Positions 1 to 8,818 are shown, counted from the first letter of the stretch. The stretch: DNA of 64,000 nt from GCA-003244245 sp963823755 (GCA_963823755.1 CAWGMP010000018.1:1-64000); one strand, 5' to 3'. Translations and numbers: made by a program. The notes: generated by a model not told the origin, from the sequence alone.

Positions 1-315
1 GGGGTCGGGAACCTGTACAAGACGGAGATGTGCTTCTTATTGGGGGTATCACCCTGGACCCCGGTCAGCGAAATCGATCCCGACACCGTGGTGTCCCTGG
101 CGCGGAGGCTGCTCGTGACGAACGCCGACCGTCCCGAGCAGTCCACCACCGGGGAGCTAGCCCGCGGCAAGCAGCACTGGGTGTACGAGCGGGGCGGACA
201 ACCATGTCGTCGTTGCGGACAACGAGTGATCCGCGCTGTACAAGGAGAGACTGTCTACGCCAGAAACACCTATTACTGCCCGCGCTGCCAGCCGGGGCCA
301 CACCCGCAGCCTTAA
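1..315 (+). CDS. Fpg/Nei-family DNA glycosylase, 3' end only
   Basis: The frame is open from base 1 and ends with TAA at 313-315, so the gene starts outside the window. The visible 104 residues begin GVGNLYKTEMCFLLGVSPWT, the GxGNxYK segment before the helix-two-turn-helix of Fpg/Nei enzymes. They end in a four-cysteine zinc finger (CRRCG, then CPRCQ about 20 residues later). This finger binds DNA in formamidopyrimidine-DNA glycosylase and endonuclease VIII. The family excises oxidised bases and nicks the abasic site. The spelling is closest to actinobacterial Nei2, but the catalytic N-terminus is not visible, so the subfamily is an inference. Confidence 0.88.
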   Translation, partial: GVGNLYKTEMCFLLGVSPWTPVSEIDPDTVVSLARRLLVTNADRPEQSTTGELARGKQHWVYERGGQPCRRCGQRVIRAVQGETVYARNTYYCPRCQPGPHPQP

Positions 316-521
316 GCTTGTCTGCCTGTACCGCCCTTGCTGTCCAGATCGCTCCGAGCTTGTCACTCGACTAACGGCACGCTCCTGCTTGGGTAGCCCT
401 TAGTCACGCTCGGATTCAGTACTTGCGCAAACGGGTGACGATGCAGCAGCGTCGATTCAACACCGGTATCCAGGGTACTTCTGATGCACTATCAAGGCCC
501 TCAACGTAACGAGGAGGCTCC

Positions 522-752
522 ATGCGCATCGACAGCATCCTTCCGAACCTGGCACCGCCCGGCCAGTCGGTGATCATCCAGGGTGACGACTTGGGGACGA
601 CCAAAAAGGTCCTGTTCGGCGACCAGGACGTCTCGTTCGACGTCGACGGCGAGGTTCTGGTGGTGGAGGTCCCTGAGGGCTCAGGCGAGGTTGAGGTGAC
701 TGTCGAGGGGGCGGACGGCGAAAGCGGGGGAACCAGCTTCACCATCACGTAG
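522..752 (+). CDS. Small IPT/TIG-domain protein
   Basis: A 76-residue protein that is essentially one immunoglobulin-like IPT/TIG fold: alternating beta strands, an early LAPPGQSVIIQGDDLG segment, and an acidic C-terminal half ending GGTSFTIT. A strong ribosome-binding site (GAGGAGG) sits just ahead of ATG 522. There is no signal peptide or membrane segment. IPT/TIG domains normally bind proteins or carbohydrates as part of larger receptors; a free-standing cytosolic copy has no assigned role. It stands alone between gene-poor stretches. Confidence 0.75.
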   Translation: MRIDSILPNLAPPGQSVIIQGDDLGTTKKVLFGDQDVSFDVDGEVLVVEVPEGSGEVEVTVEGADGESGGTSFTIT

Positions 753-932
753 AACCTGAGACCCGGGCGCTTTCCTGTACCAGCTCCGGACACCGCCGGG
801 CACCATCGCCCCACCACCACCATTTCGGCACCACCGATCAGCTTGTGCCGTTCACCCGTCCTAATACACCCGATCAGCGCAGCGCAGGCCCATGATGGGT
901 TGGGTTGCCCCATTCTGTGGGTTTGAGGTCGC

Positions 933-1277
933 GTGATTCGGAGCGTATGTGACGGACATTCCCGATACACGGCGGGGACGGCGGGAAGGTGCGAGGTGGA
1001 GCGGGTTTTGGGCCAGATCCTCCGGCAGTCGGTGTCGGACCGGCTTGAAATGCTTGACGAGCTGGCGAGCAACGCCGACAACAGATCACTGCTGTCGGTG
1101 GCACGCAGTGAGCTGCCCCGTCTGACCTCCGGGTGGCGCGCTGTGCTCGCCGCCCACGCGCCGGATCCTCAGGGCCGCTGTCCGGAGTGCTCGAACCGCT
1201 GGCGCCCTCGTCTAGCGCCGTGCAGCGTATGGCTGGCCGCACACAAGTACCTCTTTTCCGCCGAGACCGTGCCCTAG
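933..1277 (+). CDS. Hypothetical protein with C-terminal CxxC and Cys pair
   Basis: An open frame of 114 residues from GTG 933. A second in-frame GTG at 996 gives a 93-residue form (VERVLGQILRQ) that begins where an amphipathic helical region starts and may be the true start. The middle is helical (SELPRLTSGWRAVLAAH), followed by CPEC and a lone downstream Cys (APCSVW), which could bind a metal. I do not recognise the family with certainty. Ribosome-binding sites are weak for both starts. Confidence 0.5.
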   Translation: MIRSVCDGHSRYTAGTAGRCEVERVLGQILRQSVSDRLEMLDELASNADNRSLLSVARSELPRLTSGWRAVLAAHAPDPQGRCPECSNRWRPRLAPCSVWLAAHKYLFSAETVP

Positions 1278-1385
1278 CGCAGGCTGCAATGCACTGAACC
1301 ATCCCAATCGGCTATCAACTGCCCGTACCTGCGCGGGCAGGACAGCGATGGTCGTGACAACGCCCGGAAACCCGATTTCGCAGCG

Positions 1386-1571
1386 ATGGAACCACTCGAC
1401 TCGCGCGCAGCTTACTTCTGGTCCTCGCTTGTCCACGCCCTCGGCATCCGCCTCGCGCTAGGCGCACCGCGTTGGGAGCGTCACCCCGCATCGAGACACG
1501 AGGTGGGCGCCGTCTGGCTCTACGCTGAGGAGCGCCTGGCGAACCGAGACGGGTGGGAGATCAACCTATGA
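1386..1571 (+). CDS. Possible small ORF coupled to the amidohydrolase
   Basis: A 61-residue frame whose TGA overlaps the ATG of the downstream amidohydrolase (ATGA at 1568-1571), the spacing expected of translational coupling. There is no clear ribosome-binding site before ATG 1386 and I see no known domain. It may be a genuine leader cistron or a chance frame. Confidence 0.25.
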   Translation: MEPLDSRAAYFWSSLVHALGIRLALGAPRWERHPASRHEVGAVWLYAEERLANRDGWEINL

Positions 1572-3118
1572 CGACCTGGCGTCTCCTGCGCGGCGGCCTG
1601 ATCGCCGACGGCATCGGCAGGAAGACGCAGCCCGGCGACGTCCTCATCAGGGATGCCGAGATCATGGCAGTCGGACCCGGCGTCGGAGCCGGTGTGGACG
1701 CCGAGATCATCGACCTCGCGCCCGGCAGCGTGGTCTGCCCTGGGTTCATCGACGCGCACGTCCACGCCGAGCGCCAGCTAGCCCTTGACGGGCTGCTGCC
1801 CGGCGCGCTCGCCCAGGGCGTGACGACTCTGGTCGTCGGCCAGGATGGCTCGTCATGGATTGGCGGGTCGACCGACGCGGTCTCCTACCTCAACGACTAC
1901 TTCGGGCCCGTCAACGGCCCCGCGCCCTCGGCGTGCGGATGCCGCCTCGACGACTATTCACGCCTGGTCACCGGGCGTCTCGGCCAGAATGTCGCGGTGC
2001 TCGCTTCGCAGGGCACCATCCGGCACGGACTAGCGGGGACGAGTGACCGCCCGCTGGACGACGCGGAGATCAAGGCAGCCCGGCTGGCGGTCGAGCGCGC
2101 TCTGGAAGCAGGCGCGGTCGGGCTGTCCAGCGGATTGGACTACATACCCAGCCGCTTCGGTGACGTCGAGGAGATCGCCGCCATGGCCGCGCCACTCACC
2201 GAAGCCGGTCGCCCGTACGTCTCACACTTGCGAGCGTATGGAGCAAGGGTCCAAGCCGGCCTCGCCGAACTCGGGGAGGTCGGCCGCATTGCCGGCGTCC
2301 CGGTGCATGCCAGCCACCTGTGGGGTCCCCCTGAGGCCATCGACACGGCCCTGTTCGACATCGCATCTGACAGTGCAGGCGTGTCGTTCGACATGTACCC
2401 CTACGTGCGCTCCAGCACCATCCTCGCCATGCTCGTGTTGCCTGCCGAGATCCAGAACGGCGGGATCCCGGCGACGCTTCGCCGACTGAATGACCCAGAC
2501 ACCCGGGCCGCGCTGTTGCGTACCGACCGGTTCAGCGCCGAATATCTCTCCAACGTCGTGCTCAGTTCACTACCGGAGCAACTTGCCGACCACGCCGGGA
2601 GGACAATCACCGAGGTCGCCGCGGACGCCGGAAAACCGCCTGGCGAGTGGACATTGGAACTACTCGCCGACGCCGCACTTCAGGTCGGCGGTCATCTCGA
2701 CCGGCCAGAGCTGACCGAGGCCAGAATACGGGCGATCGTCACCCACCAACGACACTGCGCCGGCTCCGACGGAATCTATCTCGGGCAGCGTCCGCACCCG
2801 CGTGCGTACGGGACGTTCGCCCGGCTCACCGACTACTACGTCGACAGCAGCGGCGGTACCGACTATCAACTGCTGGTGCGCCACCTGTCCACGAACGCCG
2901 CAGATGCCTACCGGCTCGATCAGCGGGGCCGGCTCGCGCCAGGGAAAGCCGCGGACATCTGTGTGCTCGCCCCACCTGGACTTATCGAGCGCGCCAGCTT
3001 CGATGACCCGTGTCAGCTCGCCGGCGGCGCCGCGCTGGTGCTCGTGAACGGGGTGCCGGTGTGGGCCGACAGCGCGCCTGTGGACGGAGCTCGACCAGGG
3101 AATGTCATCACATCCTGA
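1568..3118 (+). CDS. D-aminoacylase / N-acyl-D-amino-acid deacylase-like amidohydrolase
   Basis: A 516-residue metal-dependent amidohydrolase. ATG 1568 follows GGGAG at good spacing. The N-terminal beta-sandwich leads into PGFIDAHVHAE, the family HxH metal motif. VSHLRAYG, VPVHASHLWG and the late GSDGIYLGQRPHPRAYGTF block match the D-aminoacylase branch, as does the closing LAPGKAADICVLAP. Family members hydrolyse N-acyl-D-amino acids or related amides using one or two zinc ions. The usual HxHxD reads HVHAE here, so substrate is uncertain. No transporter lies beside it. Confidence 0.85.
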   Translation: MTTWRLLRGGLIADGIGRKTQPGDVLIRDAEIMAVGPGVGAGVDAEIIDLAPGSVVCPGFIDAHVHAERQLALDGLLPGALAQGVTTLVVGQDGSSWIGGSTDAVSYLNDYFGPVNGPAPSACGCRLDDYSRLVTGRLGQNVAVLASQGTIRHGLAGTSDRPLDDAEIKAARLAVERALEAGAVGLSSGLDYIPSRFGDVEEIAAMAAPLTEAGRPYVSHLRAYGARVQAGLAELGEVGRIAGVPVHASHLWGPPEAIDTALFDIASDSAGVSFDMYPYVRSSTILAMLVLPAEIQNGGIPATLRRLNDPDTRAALLRTDRFSAEYLSNVVLSSLPEQLADHAGRTITEVAADAGKPPGEWTLELLADAALQVGGHLDRPELTEARIRAIVTHQRHCAGSDGIYLGQRPHPRAYGTFARLTDYYVDSSGGTDYQLLVRHLSTNAADAYRLDQRGRLAPGKAADICVLAPPGLIERASFDDPCQLAGGAALVLVNGVPVWADSAPVDGARPGNVITS

Positions 3119-3277
3119 CCTTTTGGACCAGGTGGAGGCGTCGCCCGTCGAATCCCAGGGCGAGAACAACCGATCTCGACAGAGATCCGGAGATGTATGC
3201 ACCCTACCTATGCTGCGCCGTAACTGGACGACTACCGCCGTTGGGTCGAGCCGACACTACGGGGACCGGCCCTCGCG

Positions 3278-3328
3278 TTGTTGCTGCTCCCCGAGTTGGA
3301 TTTGAACCGACAACCCTGCGATTAACAG
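3278..3328. repeat. Direct repeat: 3' part of tRNA-Asn (attachment-site remnant)
   Basis: These 51 bases match 8635-8685 with two mismatches (C/T and A/G). The distal copy contains the 3' part of the intact tRNA-Asn on the minus strand, from the acceptor end through the T arm and variable region to the 3' side of the anticodon arm. Weaker similarity extends about 20 bp further out to 3258. The tRNA 5' half is absent here, so this is the duplicated att core at the distal end of an element integrated into the tRNA 3' end. Confidence 0.85.
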
Positions 3329-3645
3329 ATGCAGGCAGACGCCTGATCGGATCGCGCCACCTGGGTATCCGATGTTGGCTGGTTTGTGCCCGAGTGCGGC
3401 AGCGTGCTGCTCGTTGCGGTCACGCGATGGCAACCGACCCTCTGCGCAGCGGCGGGTTACCCGGTGCACTCACTGCTACACCCGATGACCTGATTTCACC
3501 TCCCAGCTCGCATCCTGACGGCGGACGAGGTGTGTCGTTCTGTCGCAGGACAGAAGGGGCGGAAGCGGGTTTTCCGTCGCGTCGGCGAGCGTGCCCCGGC
3601 TTGCTGCTCGCTGCGGCGACAATGGTGGTCACACGGCGGCAGCCG

Positions 3646-4665
3646 TCAGGCGCCGGTCGTCAGCACCATCCGGAAACGGGCGTTGCCGGAGAGCATCTTG
3701 TGGTATGCCTGTGCCGCCTGTTCCAGCGGCAACGTCTCGATCATCGGCCGCACGTTGCTCAGCACACTGAAGCGCAGCGTGTCCTCGGAGTCTCCGGAGG
3801 TGCCCGAGGCGTGTCCGGTGATCGTGTAGGAGCCACCGATCAGCATCGCCGCCGGGACCCCGATCGGATCCCTTGAGGCGCCGACCACCAGCAGCGTGCC
3901 CCGCGGGCGAAGGCCGCTGAACACTGCCGCCATCGCGTCTGCACTGGTCACGGTGGACAAGATCACGTCGGCGCCGCCGAGCTGCGACAGCGCGGCGCCC
4001 GGATCGCCGGCGGTGCTGTCGATGTAGTGGTGGGCGCCCAGCCGACGGGCGAACTCCTCCTTGTCACGACCGCGGGCGATGGCCACCGTCTCAAAGCCCA
4101 GCGTGACCGAGAACTGCACGCCGAGGTGGCCAAGGCCGCCGATGCCCAAAACCGCCACCCGATCGCCTCCCACAGCGCCGCTGCGGCGCAACGCGTTATA
4201 CGTGGTGATCCCGGCGCACAGCAGCGGCGCGGCCTCCTCGACGGCCAGGGTGTCTGGGATCGAGGCCATCGCGTTGGCCTTGACGACCACGTAGTCGGCA
4301 TAGCCGCCATCCATGGTGATTCCCGGGATCTGCATGTTCTGGCAGTTGATCGCATCCCCACGGCGACACCACTCGCAGTAACCACAGTTGCCGCCGAACC
4401 AGCCGACACCCACGCGCTGGCCGACCTGCCAGCCCTTGACCCCCTCGCCCAGAGCCTCGATCACGCCGGCTATCTCGTGCCCGGGAACCAGCGGGTACGA
4501 CACCCCCGGATAGCCGCCCTCCTTGGCCAACACGTCGCTGTGACAAACACCGCACGCATGCACCCGCACCAGCACCTGATCGAACCCGGGCCGGGGAACC
4601 TCACGCTCCTCCAGCTCGAAATCCGCTCCCGCCTCCTTGACCACCACTGCTCTCATGCCCGCCAT
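3646..4665 (-). CDS. Zinc-dependent alcohol dehydrogenase (MDR superfamily)
   Basis: A 339-residue zinc alcohol dehydrogenase. CGVCHSD and GHEIAG are the catalytic-zinc motifs, CxxCxxC...C (CGYCEWCRRGDAINC) is the structural-zinc lobe, and GIGGLGHLGVQ is the NAD(P) Rossmann motif. ATG 4665 has AGGGG upstream; a TTG one codon earlier is possible. It oxidises alcohols or reduces aldehydes; substrate is not predictable. It is the best-preserved cargo gene in the tRNA-Asn element, and its GC content looks host-like, unlike its M20 neighbour. Confidence 0.9.
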   Translation of the reverse strand: MAGMRAVVVKEAGADFELEEREVPRPGFDQVLVRVHACGVCHSDVLAKEGGYPGVSYPLVPGHEIAGVIEALGEGVKGWQVGQRVGVGWFGGNCGYCEWCRRGDAINCQNMQIPGITMDGGYADYVVVKANAMASIPDTLAVEEAAPLLCAGITTYNALRRSGAVGGDRVAVLGIGGLGHLGVQFSVTLGFETVAIARGRDKEEFARRLGAHHYIDSTAGDPGAALSQLGGADVILSTVTSADAMAAVFSGLRPRGTLLVVGASRDPIGVPAAMLIGGSYTITGHASGTSGDSEDTLRFSVLSNVRPMIETLPLEQAAQAYHKMLSGNARFRMVLTTGA

Positions 4666-4899
4666 CAAAACCCCTGCCTTTACTGGATCAGATCAAAAAA
4701 TCCCTTCCACCCACACCGGCCGACAGACCCACCGGATGAGCACGATGCCGCCCACCACAGCCGGCAACAGCACGAGCCCGCGCCTGCCATCCGGCCAGAA
4801 CCAGCCCACCACAGATAGCGAGGTCTCCGAAAGCGCGGAACATCAAGCGTCCCGTATCCCACCACGCTGGTGCCCAGCCGCGGCCTGCCCGGAGTCGAC

Positions 4900-5085
4900 C
4901 CACCGGAGGCATGAAGTTGTTGATCTAAATCGTGATGACCTCTTCTGCGTGAACGCTGATCTGCCGTGCCTCCGCGTGCCTGGAAGTATCGTTGCGTGCC
5001 GCTGAGCTGCGGCTACGCGCCCGTGGGCCTCGACCAGTGCGGTCTCGTCGTGCCGCTGCGCTGACGGTTCGCTGACAATGATCAC
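4900..5085 (-). repeat. Decayed sequence, copy A (paired with 39513-39660)
   Basis: On the minus strand this opens with GTGATCATTGTCAG and encodes MIIVSEPSAQ, with LPGTRRHGRSAFTQKR further on. The plus strand near 39.5 kb opens ATGATCATCGTCAG and encodes MIIVSESSA; LPGTPTHGQSVFTQKC appears there in another frame. Over about 75 bases the two copies agree at roughly three positions in four. The shared peptide spread over different frames suggests both descend from a real gene that has decayed. I do not recognise the parent protein. Confidence 0.5.
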
Positions 5086-5287
5086 CTATGAGCCCGGTTG
5101 GAGGATCTAGCGACGATCATGGCGAGAGCGTAATGCGGGGCGGTCGTGCAGGGTCTGGCGAGCTGATCGCGGTCGGCGTAGCGTCGCGCTGCAACGGGTT
5201 CGCGCGCAACATGGAGGGCGATCCGATGGCCCAGGTTCGAAGCAATCGCTCAGGCGGTGCCCGCACCCCAGTTTTCTGACTTCACCG

Positions 5288-6562
5288 TCAAGCATTGGGC
5301 TGCGCCGATGGGCTTAGCAGCCTAAGCACGGCTTCGTGGTAAATCGCTTGGGTTATCGGGATAGTGGCCAATTCGATTCGTTCGTTAGTGCCATGGAGGG
5401 CTTTATACCGTACCCCGAGGCCCGCAGTCGCGTCTATACCTAGCTTGGCGAGGTAGTTGCCGATATTGGATGGGCCAGCAACCTTGGCGGGCACACGCTT
5501 CTTGAGGTGGTATTCAGCTGCACACGTTAATGCAACACGAACGGATGATTTTTCACTGAGACGATAAGCGGGCCAACTTTCGCGAAATTCGATAGTCGTA
5601 GGCAAAGACGGTGAGAGTTGCTGTTCATCAACGTGCGCTACAGCTTCCTCAATTATCTTTTTTCCGGAGGCTTCGTCGAAGATGGTCGTGAGTCGCACGT
5701 CGATACCAATTATGGATTTATCTGGAACGATTGAGTAGCCCTCGCCGCCTGCGATTTTGGTTACAGTAATCTTTGGAGGAAGCGCCAGAACTGGATCGAT
5801 TGGTCCAGGCGTGCGATGGTTGCTAATTAGCCGTACGAGTTCGGCGGCCTTCTCTACAGCATTGCTATGATCTGCTGTGCGCTGACTGCCCGTGTGACCT
5901 GCTTCACCTCGCGTTGTTAATTCTGCCCGCAAAAATCCTCGCCCACCAATGACGAGTTCATCCAGGCCGGGGTATCCGATCATAACGCCGAGGATGTCAC
6001 GGGGCGCGTCCGGTCCTCCAAAATATCTCTTTGCGCCCCCGAAGTTTCCTGTATGCTCGTCAGCGTCGAACAAGAGCGTGAGACTTCCATAAATTTGCGA
6101 TACAGCCTGATGAAGATGTGCCGCGATGTGCATGAATATCGCTATAGCCGCTTTGGAATCCGCGCTTCCCCGGCCATATAGCCAGCCGTTTTCCATCACC
6201 CCTGACGTGGGTGCATGTTGCCAGGACGTTGAATCTCCAAAAGGTGCCGTATCTAAACACGCATTAAGGACGTAATGGGGCCCTGAGTGGCAGCCGATTA
6301 TATCACAGACAAGTGCCACAGCTCGACCGGTAGTCGTATCATGAAGTCGACGAGAAGGCAGGTCACGCTCTGCCAGCCACTGCGATATAAAGTCAACGAT
6401 GGGCTCGCACGAGTCAAGGCCTCCTCGAGTTGGTATTCTTACCAGCTCCCGAATTAGAGAGATGACACTCGCTTGGTCCCCATCAGCGAGATTGCGAACT
6501 GTCCCACTACTAGAGGCGTACAAGCTGTTCGCCGACCGTGACTGTAGCGGTTCTGGCGTCAT
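5288..6562 (-). CDS. M20-family metallopeptidase / deacylase with altered metal ligands
   Basis: A 424-residue M20 (ArgE/DapE/CPG2-like) hydrolase. Recognisable are the GRGSADSKAA aspartate motif, GEAGHTGSQ of the dimerisation lid and the terminal HGTNERIE histidine. The usual first metal histidine (NGHLDT) reads NACLDT, and the usual DEE reads DEH. Two of the expected ligands are therefore changed, to Cys and His, so activity or metal preference may differ. Its ATG overlaps the upstream regulator stop by 4 bp, giving a two-gene operon. Base composition is clearly lower in GC than host genes, indicating transfer. Confidence 0.8.
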   Translation of the reverse strand: MTPEPLQSRSANSLYASSSGTVRNLADGDQASVISLIRELVRIPTRGGLDSCEPIVDFISQWLAERDLPSRRLHDTTTGRAVALVCDIIGCHSGPHYVLNACLDTAPFGDSTSWQHAPTSGVMENGWLYGRGSADSKAAIAIFMHIAAHLHQAVSQIYGSLTLLFDADEHTGNFGGAKRYFGGPDAPRDILGVMIGYPGLDELVIGGRGFLRAELTTRGEAGHTGSQRTADHSNAVEKAAELVRLISNHRTPGPIDPVLALPPKITVTKIAGGEGYSIVPDKSIIGIDVRLTTIFDEASGKKIIEEAVAHVDEQQLSPSLPTTIEFRESWPAYRLSEKSSVRVALTCAAEYHLKKRVPAKVAGPSNIGNYLAKLGIDATAGLGVRYKALHGTNERIELATIPITQAIYHEAVLRLLSPSAQPNA

Positions 6563-7407
6563 TCGATCACCTCTAGACGGTCCATGGCCTCAAACGATTC
6601 AAGGCGATGTTTGCCGTACAGCGCTTTGCCATGTTGAAGAAGCCTATGAACATACTGCGGCTCGTGAACGATGATGGCCGTATCGAAGTTCATAGGAGAA
6701 TTGACCGATGGAAGTATGATGACCGCAGCCTGTTCACTTACTACGAAAAATCTCTCGTGATAACGAACCATGTCATTGTGAATACTGATACGAAGAGTCC
6801 GCTCGGAACTGTCATTAACCTCCACGGGGCGAAGTGCGAGCAGGCGCAACAAATGATCCTTGAGCACCTGGCTATGAGGTGGACCCAGCAAGATCCGGTA
6901 ATGAATGAGGCGCGGTTTGCCTTGGATCGTCCGTTCGATTTCTTGCAGGTATGTAATTTCACTTGACCGTGATCCGACCGCTACCAGGTGTTCTTGGGCG
7001 TTCCGGACGACGTCCATCAAAGCGACAGTAAGCTCACCTCCAGAAGTGACAAGATGCACACTTTGACCGATTGGTCCGGTTGGCGGGATCGGTTGGATAA
7101 TCGGTGGTTGTTCCTGTAGTACCGGTGGTTCGGGTACGAAATCAATTCCACCATCGTGAGCTTGAAAGAGTTGGTCTACTTTCCAGTCGGGAAACATGCT
7201 CTCCAGAATGCGACAGTGGTCGGGGTAGGGAAGTCCCACTAACTCACCCGAAAGCCACCGGTAGAACTGTGCTTTGCTCGGCCAACCTCCCCGTAAAGTC
7301 GGATCAGCTTTCGCGGCAACCCTGTCGTACTCGCGACAAAAAGCACGGTGAGTTTGCAGGTGGCGGTGCTGGAGTAGCACCTTGAGCACGACTGGCTGGG
7401 CGTCCAA
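6559..7407 (-). CDS. HTH regulator with unassigned C-terminal sensor-like domain
   Basis: A 282-residue protein starting at TTG 7407, behind GGAGG with 9-base spacing. The first 80 residues (AFCREYDRVA, WPSKAQFYRWLSGEL, CRILESMFPDW) form an HTH module of a type common in actinomycetes. After a proline-rich linker (about 95-110), the rest is an alpha/beta domain (DVVRNAQEHLVAVGSRSSE, then HYRILLGP, ISIHNDMVRYHERFFVVSEQ). This is loosely reminiscent of phospholipase-D-like ligand-sensing folds, but I cannot assign it. It overlaps the M20 gene and is probably its local regulator. GC is low, as for its partner. Confidence 0.65.
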   Translation of the reverse strand: MDAQPVVLKVLLQHRHLQTHRAFCREYDRVAAKADPTLRGGWPSKAQFYRWLSGELVGLPYPDHCRILESMFPDWKVDQLFQAHDGGIDFVPEPPVLQEQPPIIQPIPPTGPIGQSVHLVTSGGELTVALMDVVRNAQEHLVAVGSRSSEITYLQEIERTIQGKPRLIHYRILLGPPHSQVLKDHLLRLLALRPVEVNDSSERTLRISIHNDMVRYHERFFVVSEQAAVIILPSVNSPMNFDTAIIVHEPQYVHRLLQHGKALYGKHRLESFEAMDRLEVIE

Positions 7408-7605
7408 CGGTGATGACCTCCTTCGGGACTGGGCGAGACGAGACTATCACAGCCGAGAGACTGCGCGAGACCATGAGAGGGACAGAAGTCGGAGAAGAGA
7501 CGATCGCGAGGTCGAGAACGGACCTGACCTGGCCGAATCTTGCGGTGTCGCCCGCAGACCGGGGCGGCAACCACACAAACAGTCCAGACAGAAGGGCAAG
7601 GGTCC

Positions 7606-7990
7606 ATGGCGATCCTCAGGGGATACCGATTCGATATCGCGTTCGACAACGCGTTTCCGCAGGGCTTGGTTCTGATTGGCAACGTCGCGCCGGACAACGA
7701 GTATCAACGCGCGAGGACAAGGCCGCCTGCTGGCCGGTTCGGCAAAAAATTGATCAGGTAACGGGTCAGCGGCAGTGGAAGCCACGGTCACCGACCCGGA
7801 CGAACCCACCGTCAAGCGGGCCTCGTTTGAAACCACGTTGATTGCAGACGTTCAACCGGTCCCGACGACCGGGGAAGTCCTGCCGGTATGCGTCCGATCG
7901 AGCTCGACGGGCTGCCTGCGGAACCCCGAGTCGCCGGCAACGGCGAATTCAAGTATCAGCCCTACCTCTCCCGGGCAACCGGCTTCACCG
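7606..7990 (+). pseudogene. Frameshifted AICE-type conserved small protein
   Basis: No single frame is open, but joining frames gives one coherent protein of about 120 residues. MAILRGYRFDIAFDNAF and GLVLIGNVAPDNEYQ come first, then REDKAACWPVRQKIDQVTG, then ATVTDPDEPTVKRASFET followed by LIADVQPVPTT, then MRPIELDGLPAEPRVAGN and GEFKYQPYLSRATGF. From memory this pattern resembles a small protein encoded beside replication genes of actinomycete integrative elements. At least three frameshifts make it a pseudogene. It supports an AICE origin for the 3.3-8.7 kb element. Confidence 0.7.
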
Positions 7991-8082
7991 GGACGACCCG
8001 TGCTGCCGGGACTAGGCCGTCGCAGTCGATCACACCGAGCGGTGCCGCCGGGAGCGGTGAGCAGCCCGGCAAGGCCGCGTGA

Positions 8083-8395
8083 GCCTCTCCATGGGCCACG
8101 GCGAGGTCACACAGGGTCGGGGTGCCGTCCGAGAGGGTCGGGCCACCCGGTCTCTGGCCCACCACACACCACGATGCGCACCTCGTGTCGGGTTCTGCGG
8201 GCGATGTGATGGCCTCGGAGAAAACTACTCGGGTCTAGGAAGTAGTCTACCGGCAGTACAGCCGCGCCTGGGAATGGACCGCTCGGTCCGGTAAAGGCGA
8301 CCCGGCAGCAGCGCGAGAGATGGCTACGGCGTCCTGGACGGTGGCGGCAACCGCACCTTCAATGTGCTCATCGCCGAGCCAGCGTGACCAGAATC
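8083..8395. other. Gene-poor stretch inside the tRNA-Asn element
   Basis: No convincing gene. A plus-strand frame around 8236-8340 reads EVVYRQYSRAWEWTARSGKG and looks protein-like but is short, lacks a start and runs into unrelated sequence. It is probably another relic of the element. Confidence 0.3.
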
Positions 8396-8595
8396 CGATT
8401 TCATGATCTTCGACACTCCTGCGTCACGCTGCTCTTTGCCCAAGGCGTCGATCTTCAGACGATCCGGGATCTGCTCGGGCACAGCTCGATCGGCGTGACC
8501 AGCGCGATCTAGTACTCAGGGAAGTGCAGCGCGATACAGTCGACCGCCTCGGACGCCTCTTCGGATCAGACGACGAGGCCGACACATCACCATAA
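8396..8595 (+). pseudogene. Tyrosine integrase, C-terminal relic
   Basis: The frame from 8396 reads RFHDLRHSCVTLLFAQGVDL then QTIRDLLGHSSIGVTSAI and stops at TAG 8510-8512, just before a TAC codon. This is the HxxR box and LGHSS region of tyrosine recombinases, and the catalytic Tyr should follow directly. In another frame the same sequence goes on REVQRDTVDRLGRLFGSDDE and ends TAA 8593-8595, the expected C-terminal tail. The N-terminal part is gone and the Tyr region carries a frameshift, so the enzyme is dead. It ends 48 bp from the tRNA-Asn 3' end. Confidence 0.88.
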
Positions 8596-8643
8596 GTGCG
8601 GTCAGTGCCGGTTCTACGGGGACTGGAACCCGCATTGTTGCTG

Positions 8644-8716
8644 CTCCCCGAGTTGGACTTGAACCAACAACCCTGCGATTAACAGTCGCATGCTCTGCCA
8701 ATTGAGCTATCGGGGA
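8644..8716 (-). tRNA. tRNA-Asn (GTT)
   Basis: Reads TCCCCGATAGCTCAATTGGC at the 5' end, anticodon loop CTGTTAA with GTT, T loop TTCAAGT, and a 7-bp acceptor stem (TCCCCGA/TCGGGGA). CCA is not encoded. Its 3' part is the attachment site of the adjoining element. Confidence 0.96.
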
Positions 8717-8818
8717 AAGTGCCGGGCGCCCGACCCCGTCAGGCGGGCCAGCCGCGGACCACTTTAGCGCACTGTGGGCGACCGCCGTGCCGCTGCCCCT
8801 CCTCCCGGCGCCGGTCGG

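Larger units (their letters stand above)
3288..8716. mobile_element. Decayed integrative element at tRNA-Asn (AICE-like remnant)
   Basis: Bounded by the partial tRNA-Asn copy (3278-3328) and the intact tRNA-Asn (8644-8716). The arrangement is that of site-specific insertion into a tRNA 3' end: the integrase relic runs toward and abuts the intact tRNA. Contents in order are an alcohol dehydrogenase, a decayed sequence shared with the 39.5-kb island, an M20 peptidase, its HTH regulator, a frameshifted small AICE-type gene, and the integrase C-terminal fragment. No transfer or replication gene survives, so the element looks immobile. Base composition between about 5.3 and 7.4 kb is visibly lower in GC than the chromosome. 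Confidence 0.8.

Noticed and set aside
3288..3328. A functional tRNA at 3.3 kb
   Set aside because: Only the 3' part is present; no 5' acceptor strand or D arm follows.
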